Assembly (NCBI GenBank): GCA_016936575.1
Contig: JAFGXQ010000078.1
Coordinates: 1-47,181 of the forward strand
Direction: 5' to 3'
DNA: 47,181 nt
From: Deltaproteobacteria bacterium
Lineage (GTDB): Bacteria > Myxococcota_A > Polyangia > JAAYKL01
Of the stretch, positions 40,837-47,181 are shown one piece after another. Position numbers and translations under genes: made by a program. Every line of letters starts with the position of its first letter. Position 1 is the stretch's first letter. The notes under the pieces were generated by a model. The model was not told where the DNA came from. It saw only the letters and a list, made by a program, of their open reading frames with translations, and made no database searches.

Positions 40837-41691
40837 TCACGACCACAACCGTTTATCCGGCGGCACTTCCACGGAAACATCTTTTTTGCGGATGGGACAG
40901 CGGTAGCGAACGCCGCTTGATACCAGACGAAGTCCCAGCGGGTGGCCGTTGTCTTTGCCGTACCGGGGGTCGCCCATTACCGGAAATCCCGCCTTGGCGA
41001 AGTGCCTTCGAATCTGATGAAACCGTCCGGTCTCAATCACCGCCGACACAAAAGAGGTTTCACGCCCTTTTTTGTCGGTGCGGGTCTCCACCACCTCGTA
41101 CGCGGTGCGGGCGGGTTTGCCCTCAATTTTTGAATCAAACACACCCTTGGACGGCTCGGGCCTGCCCAGCACTTCAAGCTGGTAGCTTTTTTCCACATCA
41201 CCGCTCCGCCACAGCTCACTCAGCATCGCGCTTCCCTTGCGGGTGTAACCGACGGCCACAATTCCCGACGCCTCGCGGTCGAGCCGATTGATCACATTCA
41301 CCTGCTCCCGACCGGTCTGCTTTGCAATCTGATAATCGACCGCGCACACCTCCCCCGCGCGACTGGGCCCCGAAAGCATATTCACCGGCTTGAACCACAA
41401 ACCGTAATCACGCCCTTCGTACAGACAAACCGGCGGGTCGCCGGCGTAGGTCAACGCGTTTTCGTCAAAATAAAACGCCAGTTCATCGCCCGGGGTCAGC
41501 ACGTACTTCAGCTTGCGCAACCGCTGCAGTTTTGCCCGCTTCACGTGAGACCGCTTTATCCAGCAGCCCCCCGCGCCGATGGCCTTCTTAATCTTCATTT
41601 TCGACAGTTCGGTCTGCGCTGCCAAATACTCCACCAGCGGCCCCTGGGTGGACTCATCAATCGTAGCCTTGTGCGTCACTTTGGTACTCAT
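40837..41691 (-). CDS. RluA-family RNA pseudouridine synthase
   Basis: A 284-aa enzyme that isomerises uridine to pseudouridine in RNA. An N-terminal S4-like RNA-binding part (LSKMKIKKAIGAGGCWI) precedes the catalytic domain, with D138 in the motif NRLDREASG (canonical HRLDxxTSG). TGRFHQIRRHFAKAGFPVMGDPRYG is the usual C-terminal motif. The first His of HRLD is Asn and the Thr is Ala, mild departures from RluA/C/D. The target uridine cannot be assigned. Its ATG overlaps the stop of the U32 gene (ATGA), linking two RNA-modification-type genes in one operon. Confidence 0.92.
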   Translation of the reverse strand: MSTKVTHKATIDESTQGPLVEYLAAQTELSKMKIKKAIGAGGCWIKRSHVKRAKLQRLRKLKYVLTPGDELAFYFDENALTYAGDPPVCLYEGRDYGLWFKPVNMLSGPSRAGEVCAVDYQIAKQTGREQVNVINRLDREASGIVAVGYTRKGSAMLSELWRSGDVEKSYQLEVLGRPEPSKGVFDSKIEGKPARTAYEVVETRTDKKGRETSFVSAVIETGRFHQIRRHFAKAGFPVMGDPRYGKDNGHPLGLRLVSSGVRYRCPIRKKDVSVEVPPDKRLWS

Positions 41692-43568
41692 CTGTTCTTC
41701 TTTCCTTCAGCGTCGTCTTCCCACACCACCTGCATTTCACAGCGGGCGCAGTCAAACCGCAATCGCAATCGTCTTCGTTCATCATCCGCATCCACCAGCC
41801 ACAGGGGCTCCGGCAATTGTTCGGCGTTCGTCTCTTTAAGACACGCGCCCAGTTCCCGGCGCAGACAATACTTCGACACCATCACCCGAGCGCCCGCATA
41901 ATTCCGCGTCTCCTCCAGGCCGCGCGCCACATCGCTCACGCCGCAGCGCTCGTAAAACCGCTCTGCGAACCGATTGCACACGTTGTGGTATGCATCCACC
42001 TTCCCGAGGTAGGGCGATGGGGTAAAACGAAACGCCCGTGCTTGGCGCATCGCGCGCATCTGGTTTTCCCGCAATGTAACCAGCTGTGCAAGCACCTTTC
42101 GACGCACCCCATTCAACACCGAAACAGGTACAAACGGAAGAGGCCCCTCCCCCACTGAAAACGTCTCCACCACGAACGGAGTGTTGCCGGTTTTATGCAT
42201 TGCCTGTGTCGCCGCATCGCGCATCCGCGCCGCATCGTTCGCCGCTTCCCACGCACCGTGCTCTTCCACCAACGCGTCATTTCCCAGACCGTCCCGGGCG
42301 CGAATCTCCAACGTGTCATTCGTTGCCGCCAATTGCACGTGAATCGGCACGGACCGACGCGGAGACGTTTTTTCGAGCGATGCGTAAAACTGATGGTCCC
42401 GGTTGCGGTACAGCGCAGTGCCTACCGCAATGCCGTCGGTTTTCTGCAACACCGCCCAATCCCCGTCCACACGCTGCACCCGGGTGCCCACCAATGAATC
42501 GTTTTTAAAAAAGCACAACCCGTCCCCGGCATGAAGAGACACCCCCTCCAGCCGCACGCTCTTTGAACGCACTGCGGCAACTTTTCCCACCGGTTCGCCC
42601 ACCATCTTCGGTGTCAGCAACCCGGCCATGCGGTCATTTCCATCGGCGAAATGAGAAACGAACCCCCGCTGAAACACCTTCTGCACCTCGCCGCTCACAC
42701 CCTCCGACAATCGGTCGCGAAACGGCAAGCCCCGCGCGTCGAGCAGCCGGTTCAATGCCTGCCGGTACGCCGTGACCGTGGTTTGCACATACGCCGCATT
42801 CTTCAAGCGCCCCTCAATTTTAAACGATGTGACCCCCGCATCCAGCAGCGCCGACAGTTCATCGAGCCGGCACAAATCCCGCAGCGACAACAGATGCCCG
42901 TTCGCATGCACATGCCGATGCGCATCTTCGAGCGAATATTTTTTTCGACAGGGCTGGGCGCAATGACCGCGATTGGCACTTCGGCCCCCCTGGGCGTCAC
43001 TGAGGTAACACCTGCCGCTGTACGACACACACAGCGCCCCGTGCACAAAACACTCCAGTTCAATCTGCGATGCCGCCGCGCGAATCTGCGCGATTTGCGC
43101 CGGGCGCAGCTCCCTGGCCAAAATCACGCGGCTCACCCCGACCTGCTCCAGAAAACGAATGTTCGCCACATCGTAATTGTGCACCTGTGTGCTGGCAATG
43201 ACCGGCAGGTTCGGTATTCCCGCTTCCAGCAACCCCATGTCCTGAATAATCACGCCGTCCACGCCCGCATCGTACAAATCATTGAGAAGCCCCTGCGCGG
43301 TTTCGATTTCGGCGTCAGTCAGCACCGTATTGAGCGCCGCATACACCCGCGCCTGAAAGAGATGGGCATGACGCACCAGCGCCGCAATCTCGCTCACCGA
43401 ATTATTCGCTTCTCTGCGGGCACTGAACGGGCCGACGCCGATGTACACCGCATCGGCACCGCAATCCACTGCCAATGCGCCCAGCGCCGCATCTTTAGCG
43501 GGAGCCAGCAATTCAATGGATGGCAGTTTGTTTTTCGAACCCGCTTTTATTTTTGAATTCATATTCAT
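41688..43568 (-). CDS. U32-family protein (RlhA/YdcP-like)
   Basis: A 626-aa protein of the peptidase U32 group. It has ELLAPAKDAALGALAVDCGADAVYIG at the N-terminus, then STQVHNYDVANIRFLEQVGVSRVILAREL, then ECFVHGALCVSYSGRCYLS and RGHCAQPCRKKY with conserved Cys, followed by the C-terminal collagenase-like part. Length and motifs fit RlhA (E. coli YdcP), which hydroxylates C2501 of 23S rRNA; other U32 proteins (TrhP) hydroxylate tRNA, and the name protease is historical. A few Cys likely bind an iron-sulfur cluster. The coupled pseudouridine synthase supports a role in RNA modification. Confidence 0.88.
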   Translation of the reverse strand: MNMNSKIKAGSKNKLPSIELLAPAKDAALGALAVDCGADAVYIGVGPFSARREANNSVSEIAALVRHAHLFQARVYAALNTVLTDAEIETAQGLLNDLYDAGVDGVIIQDMGLLEAGIPNLPVIASTQVHNYDVANIRFLEQVGVSRVILARELRPAQIAQIRAAASQIELECFVHGALCVSYSGRCYLSDAQGGRSANRGHCAQPCRKKYSLEDAHRHVHANGHLLSLRDLCRLDELSALLDAGVTSFKIEGRLKNAAYVQTTVTAYRQALNRLLDARGLPFRDRLSEGVSGEVQKVFQRGFVSHFADGNDRMAGLLTPKMVGEPVGKVAAVRSKSVRLEGVSLHAGDGLCFFKNDSLVGTRVQRVDGDWAVLQKTDGIAVGTALYRNRDHQFYASLEKTSPRRSVPIHVQLAATNDTLEIRARDGLGNDALVEEHGAWEAANDAARMRDAATQAMHKTGNTPFVVETFSVGEGPLPFVPVSVLNGVRRKVLAQLVTLRENQMRAMRQARAFRFTPSPYLGKVDAYHNVCNRFAERFYERCGVSDVARGLEETRNYAGARVMVSKYCLRRELGACLKETNAEQLPEPLWLVDADDERRRLRLRFDCARCEMQVVWEDDAEGKKNR

Positions 43569-43693
43569 TTCACGTGCACGTTGCCCCTCGCGCCGTTGTA
43601 GCCCAACTTGACTGTTGAACCTACTCCATTCTGACTGGAAACTTTATTTTCAGCACAAAGTTGTGTAGGTTGCAGAGGGGGAAGGAGAAACGC

Positions 43694-44461
43694 ATGACGC
43701 AATTTCGACCGTGCATCGATATTCACAACGGAAAAGTCAAACAGATTGTGGGCTCATCTCTGGAAAGCCGTACCCAATCACTGAAAACGAATTATGTTTC
43801 CCCGCACGACACCAGCTACTTCGCGTCGCTGTACAAAAAAGACCGCCTTACGGGCGGACACGTTATCAAACTGGGGCCCGGAAATGAACAGGCGGCCATG
43901 AACGCCCTGGCGGCCTGGCCCGGCGGCCTTCAACTGGGCGGCGGCATCACCATCGACAACGCCGAACACTGGCTGGCTCTGGGTGCCGAAAAAGTGATCG
44001 TCACCAGCTGGCTGTTCACCGACCACGCCCTCGATATGTCTAAAGTGGTTGCTCTGTCTGAAAAAATCGGCGCCGACAAACTGGTCATCGATTTAAGCTG
44101 TCGCAAACAGGGAGACCGCTGGTTTGTGGCCACCGACCGCTGGCAGACCATCACAGATACCGAAATCAACCGAAAACTGCTGCAGAACCTTTCCACCTAC
44201 TGCGCGGAGTATCTGATTCACGCGGCTGATGTGGAAGGCAAATGCGAAGGCATCGACCTGGAACTGGTCACGTTGTTGGGCGCTGAATGCCCCATTCCCT
44301 GCACCTACGCGGGGGGCGCCAAATGCCTTGGCGACCTGGACACTGTGCACCGTCTGAGCAACGGAAACGTGGACCTCACTTTCGGCAGCGCGCTGGACTT
44401 ATTCGGGGGCGAACTCGTGAAATACGAAGACTGTGTCCGCTGGAATCGGGAGCACCAATAA
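43694..44461 (+). CDS. hisA: HisA, eukaryotic type (ProFAR isomerase)
   Basis: This enzyme isomerises ProFAR to PRFAR in histidine biosynthesis on a (beta/alpha)8 barrel. The 255-aa protein starts FRPCIDIHNGKVKQIVG, and has HVIKLGPGNEQAA, GLQLGGGIT, EKVIVTSWLF, LVIDLSCRKQGDRWFVATDRWQTI and TYAGGAK. These match the eukaryotic (His6) branch rather than ordinary bacterial HisA. The ATG at 43694 has AAGGAG 7 nt upstream. No other his gene is present, so it is an orphan here. It is divergent from the U32 gene. Confidence 0.85.
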   Translation: MTQFRPCIDIHNGKVKQIVGSSLESRTQSLKTNYVSPHDTSYFASLYKKDRLTGGHVIKLGPGNEQAAMNALAAWPGGLQLGGGITIDNAEHWLALGAEKVIVTSWLFTDHALDMSKVVALSEKIGADKLVIDLSCRKQGDRWFVATDRWQTITDTEINRKLLQNLSTYCAEYLIHAADVEGKCEGIDLELVTLLGAECPIPCTYAGGAKCLGDLDTVHRLSNGNVDLTFGSALDLFGGELVKYEDCVRWNREHQ

Positions 44462-44500
44462 AATCGTCCATTTCCGTGCCACCTGTGGTACACCCAACTC

Positions 44501-46168
44501 ATGAGCTTAGAAAAACCTCCCAGACACTTTCACATTTATCTGGTTAAACCAAGTCACTACGATGATGACGGCTACCCCATCACCTGGCGTAAAGCGCTCA
44601 TTCCATCGAATTCACTGGCCGCCCTGAACGCCCTGTGTGAAGATTTCAAACAGCGGCAGGTACTGGGCAAACAGGTGTCGGTTCACATTCACGTGGTGGA
44701 CGAAACCAACACCCGCATTCGCCCGAGCAAAATCGCGGCCGCCATTCACCGCCCCGACACGCGAGGATTCGTTGGAATGGTAGGGGTTCAGACCAACCAG
44801 TTTCCCCGGGCCATGGATTTATGCGATGCCTTCACCCGTCTCGACGTGCCGGTCTGTGTGGGCGGGTTTCATGTTTCGGGGTACCTGTCGGTCATGGGCG
44901 AATTGCCGAAACGGGCGATTTCGGCGCAACAACAGGGCGTGAGCTTCTTTACCGGAGAATGTGAAGAGGGGCGAATCGACACGGTGCTGTGCGATGCCTT
45001 CCAAGGCCGTCTGGCGCCCCTCTACAATTTTCTAGGCCAACTACCCGACATTGCCGGTGCGCCCACGCCCATTCTCCCGTTGGATGAAATTCAGAAAACC
45101 GAGGGGCACTACGCGCCGTTCGATTTGGGGCGAGGCTGCCCGTTTCAGTGTTCCTTCTGCACAATTATCAATGTGCACGGACAGAAGAGCCGCTTCCGCA
45201 CCGCCGACGACCTCGAGAAAATTATCCGCAGCAACTACGACCGCGGCGTGCGTCGATTCTTTTTAACCGACGACAACATCGCCCGAAACAAAAACTGGGA
45301 ATCCCTGTTCGACCGATTACATCAGCTTCGCGTTGAAGGATTGCGCTTTCGCATCTTCTGTCAGCTCGACATTCCCTGTCACAAGATTCCCAACTTCGCC
45401 TACAAGGCGCTCCAGGCGGGTATTGACCAGTTGCTCATCGGCATGGAAAGCGTGAACCCCGAAAACCTGGAGAGCATTCAGAAAAAACAGAACAAAGCCC
45501 ACGAATACAAAGAGGCGCTTTCGTTGTGGAAGCGCCATCGGGTGGTGGTCAACGCCTCGTACATTGTGGGGCTGCCGCACGATACCGTGGATAGTATTCG
45601 CGAAGACGTGGAAACCATTAAACGGGATTTACCTGTTGATGCCATTTACTTCACCAATCTAACACCGCTTCCCGGCAGCCAACTGCATCGACAGATGCTC
45701 GAAGACGGGCAACTCCTCGACCCGGACGACAACGCCTACGACACCAATCACTACGTGTTCAACCACTCCAAAATGAGCACAGAAGAATGGCGCGAAGCCA
45801 ATAAAACCGCATGGAAAACATTCTACACCATAGACCACATGCGCACGATCATCAAACGTCTGGTGGCTCAAAAAAGTGAAAAACGGCTCACCACCATTTA
45901 TCGTCTGGCCATGAACCACTACTTCGGCATCTACACCACCATCCACCCCATTGACGGCGGCCTGTTTCGCAAACGCTACCGCACAGATCGAAGGCCCACC
46001 CTGCCGAAAGAAAACCCTCTTGTCTTCTACCCAAAACATTTTGCAAACGTCATCGCCTCATCGGTTCACATCTTCTACCTGGTGAACAAACTGTGGCGGG
46101 CGTACAAAAAATTTCGCAAAGATCCGGGCATTCACGACTTCACCGATAACGCCACATCCGATTATTGA
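44501..46168 (+). CDS. B12-binding-domain radical SAM protein
   Basis: A 555-aa enzyme. The N-terminal ~200 residues look like a cobalamin-binding Rossmann domain (FVGMVGVQTNQF, CVGGFHVSG), without an obvious DxHxxG motif. The radical SAM core has CPFQCSFC (C213, C217, C220 for the [4Fe-4S] cluster), then LTDDNIARN, LIGMESVNPENLESIQKKQN and ASYIVGLPHDTVDSIREDVE. The C-terminal ~120 residues are helical, with no domain I know. This organisation is like BchE/HpnP-type B12-radical SAM methylases and cyclases; the substrate is unknown. It starts 39 nt after hisA on the same strand. Confidence 0.85.
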   Translation: MSLEKPPRHFHIYLVKPSHYDDDGYPITWRKALIPSNSLAALNALCEDFKQRQVLGKQVSVHIHVVDETNTRIRPSKIAAAIHRPDTRGFVGMVGVQTNQFPRAMDLCDAFTRLDVPVCVGGFHVSGYLSVMGELPKRAISAQQQGVSFFTGECEEGRIDTVLCDAFQGRLAPLYNFLGQLPDIAGAPTPILPLDEIQKTEGHYAPFDLGRGCPFQCSFCTIINVHGQKSRFRTADDLEKIIRSNYDRGVRRFFLTDDNIARNKNWESLFDRLHQLRVEGLRFRIFCQLDIPCHKIPNFAYKALQAGIDQLLIGMESVNPENLESIQKKQNKAHEYKEALSLWKRHRVVVNASYIVGLPHDTVDSIREDVETIKRDLPVDAIYFTNLTPLPGSQLHRQMLEDGQLLDPDDNAYDTNHYVFNHSKMSTEEWREANKTAWKTFYTIDHMRTIIKRLVAQKSEKRLTTIYRLAMNHYFGIYTTIHPIDGGLFRKRYRTDRRPTLPKENPLVFYPKHFANVIASSVHIFYLVNKLWRAYKKFRKDPGIHDFTDNATSDY

Positions 46169-46187
46169 AAAATTAGAAAGCCGACGC

Positions 46188-46994
46188 TTATTTTGCGGCA
46201 CGCATAATCAACGAAAAATTGAGCAGACAAATATCGAATTCCACATCTTCGGTGTCAGAATTTTCCACCTGCACCTGCACATTGGACACATCTGCAAAAT
46301 CCGTCGGCGAAGCGGGCTGGGTTCCCACCGAATCCTCAAACAGGTACAGCGTATCTTCGGTGTTCACCGAATCAATGTACGTAGACGCCGATGACGCCTG
46401 CTGTAAAAACTGCAGCCGCAGCGAAGCGCCCGTGGTATTGATCACGCCGAAGGCCACGCCGACCACTTCGGCGTCCAGCGCATCGATGTAGGGACATTCA
46501 TTCAGTGTGTAACAGATGGTGCTGACCTCCGGCTCGTAGCAGACACCCACCCCCAAGCCGGCGAAGGTCCAAAACGGCATATCGTCTGTGTACTGCGCCA
46601 CATGACCTCGCGCGCAGGCGTTGTTGTCGGCGTCAAAATACATCTGATTCATCGTACCTGAACCGTCGGCGTAAGCGTACCAGCCGCCGTAAAACCCCGG
46701 TTCGTTGTCTTCGGGGTTCACCCGGAAATAGAAATAATCTTGCGGATTCGAAACCAGAAAAGGCACCCGGATGTACGCATCGGTATCAACCGCATCCGTG
46801 CCGCTTTCGCTATCGTCGATGAAATTCCCAGTGGTGGTTTCGGTGTCGTCGTCGCTTGACCCGTCGCTGCCGCTGCCGTCCATGTATCCGATGTTTTCCA
46901 TGGATTGACATCCGGCCACCACAGTGCTCATGCCGATTGCACCCCACATCAGTGCAGCAATCGAACAGCTCAAAATGGTGCGATAACGGTACAA
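46188..46994 (-). CDS. secreted lipoprotein with Asp/Ser/Thr linker, unknown function
   Basis: A 268-aa exported lipoprotein: signal peptide with lipobox VVAGC, a Gly/Ser/Asp-Thr linker (DGSGSDGSSDDDTETTTG), then a strand-rich domain (AYIRVPFLVSNPQDYFYFRV, GFYGGWYAYADGSGTMNQMYF, GVCYEPEVSTICYTLNECPYI) with Cys pairs. The pattern PxWxFAGLGVGVCY and the jelly-roll-like strands recall carbohydrate-binding or CBM-like modules seen in myxobacterial and Fibrobacter-type lipoproteins, but I make no assignment. It is probably co-transcribed with the upstream TPR gene (10 nt gap). Confidence 0.7.
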   Translation of the reverse strand: MYRYRTILSCSIAALMWGAIGMSTVVAGCQSMENIGYMDGSGSDGSSDDDTETTTGNFIDDSESGTDAVDTDAYIRVPFLVSNPQDYFYFRVNPEDNEPGFYGGWYAYADGSGTMNQMYFDADNNACARGHVAQYTDDMPFWTFAGLGVGVCYEPEVSTICYTLNECPYIDALDAEVVGVAFGVINTTGASLRLQFLQQASSASTYIDSVNTEDTLYLFEDSVGTQPASPTDFADVSNVQVQVENSDTEDVEFDICLLNFSLIMRAAK

Positions 46995-47004
46995 AATGAA
47001 TGTT

Positions 47005-47181
47005 CTACCTTTGCGGTGCAGACAATTCAGAAATGCGCTGCCCGGCCGCTTTTGCGATGGGACCGCTGGGGTGATTGATAACCAGCTGTTTCAACGTTCG
47101 CAATTCGTTCGATGTATCACCGGTCTGCCGGTAGGCCTTGGCTTTGCCATACAGGGCCTCCTGCTCCAGCGCGCCCGGACT
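47005..47181 (-). CDS. C-terminal end of a TPR protein (partial, runs off the window)
   Basis: The last 58 codons of a leftward gene, cut by the window edge: ALEQEALYGKAKAYRQTGD, then NELRTLKQLVINHPSGPIAKAAGQRISEL and a TAG stop. The YGKAKAYRQTGD...HPSGPIAKAA pattern is a TPR-like pair as in BamD/YbgF/Tol-Pal-type periplasmic proteins. It ends 10 nt before the lipoprotein start, so the two probably share an operon. Confidence 0.7.
   Translation of the reverse strand, partial: SPGALEQEALYGKAKAYRQTGDTSNELRTLKQLVINHPSGPIAKAAGQRISELSAPQR

Noticed and set aside
40205..40906. Plus-strand frame translating to a long VSVSVSE repeat
   Set aside because: It is the antisense of the Thr/Ser-Asp linker of the esterase; the rest of the frame has no coding signs.
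42651..43556. 301-codon plus-strand open frame opposite the U32 gene
   Set aside because: The minus strand carries conserved U32 motifs over the same bases; the plus translation is Arg/Gln/His-rich and unlike any protein I know.
43618..43671. Inverted repeat AACCTAC...GTAGGTT upstream of hisA as a riboswitch
   Set aside because: The arms are only 7 bp with a 40-bp gap, and I see no conserved riboswitch core; this could be chance.

Overview
The window looks like chromosome of a Gram-negative, diderm bacterium of roughly 50% GC. Many proteins carry lipobox signal peptides, there is an outer-membrane barrel protein, and hybrid histidine kinases are frequent. The family mix (AgmX/PglI C-terminal domain, GYF_2 domain, PilZ domain, HEAT-repeat lipoprotein, Cys-rich lipoproteins with Asp/Ser/Thr-Asp linkers) is typical of Myxococcota and other former deltaproteobacteria. 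This placement is inference; no rRNA gene is present.

Layout. 1-4.6 kb: a MutS-type ATPase, a lipoprotein phosphatase and a GAF hybrid kinase. 4.67-8.85 kb: a tight four-gene respiratory operon with a Tat-signal Rieske protein, a b6-type fused cytochrome b, a cytochrome-bd-like subunit with a C-terminal CxxCH haem domain, and a second bd-like membrane paralogue. 8.9-14 kb: a barrel protein, a CheY-like regulator, the remnant of a DUF559 gene and two large leftward lipoproteins. 14.1-16.1 kb: rsfS, rlmH, a GYF_2 mini-protein and a metallo-beta-lactamase-fold enzyme. 16.3-27.1 kb: disaccharide metabolism (GH94 phosphorylase, GPH symporter, divergent GH1 glucosidase) interspersed with an HTH-EIIA/ClC pair, an HtrA protease, a PilZ protein and bS21. 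27.2-33 kb: a MntA/HepT module, an AgmX-like protein, an SLC13 permease with TrkA-C domains and a PAS hybrid kinase. 33.1-37.3 kb: a rightward run glmU - lipoprotein - pgsA - yigZ-like - hydrolase. 37.3-40.6 kb: accessory region with a Y1/HUH transposase element, a 139-bp non-autonomous relative, a truncated Cys-rich lipoprotein and a CE1-type esterase with a long Thr/Ser-Asp linker. 40.8-47.2 kb: pseudouridine synthase and U32 protein, a eukaryote-type HisA, a B12/radical-SAM enzyme, a lipoprotein and the end of a TPR protein.

The most notable item is the 4.67-8.85 kb operon. It has a Rieske/cytochrome b core but no cytochrome c1. The next gene is a bd-like subunit in which the b558 histidine position appears to be arginine and a haem-c domain has been added. 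The arrangement suggests a self-contained quinol oxidase in which Rieske/cytochrome b feeds electrons through the fused haem c to a bd-type oxygen site. Second is a family of tandem arrays built of 9-bp units (RGGTCNTAT) punctuated by a GGTAT pentamer, found at three places and starting at or just after stop codons. Third is the transposase element with its internally deleted derivative; these also sit at stop codons, and one supplies the C-terminal codons of a neighbouring gene.

No tRNA, rRNA, CRISPR array or prophage was recognised. Promoters, operators and terminators listed are visual matches only.
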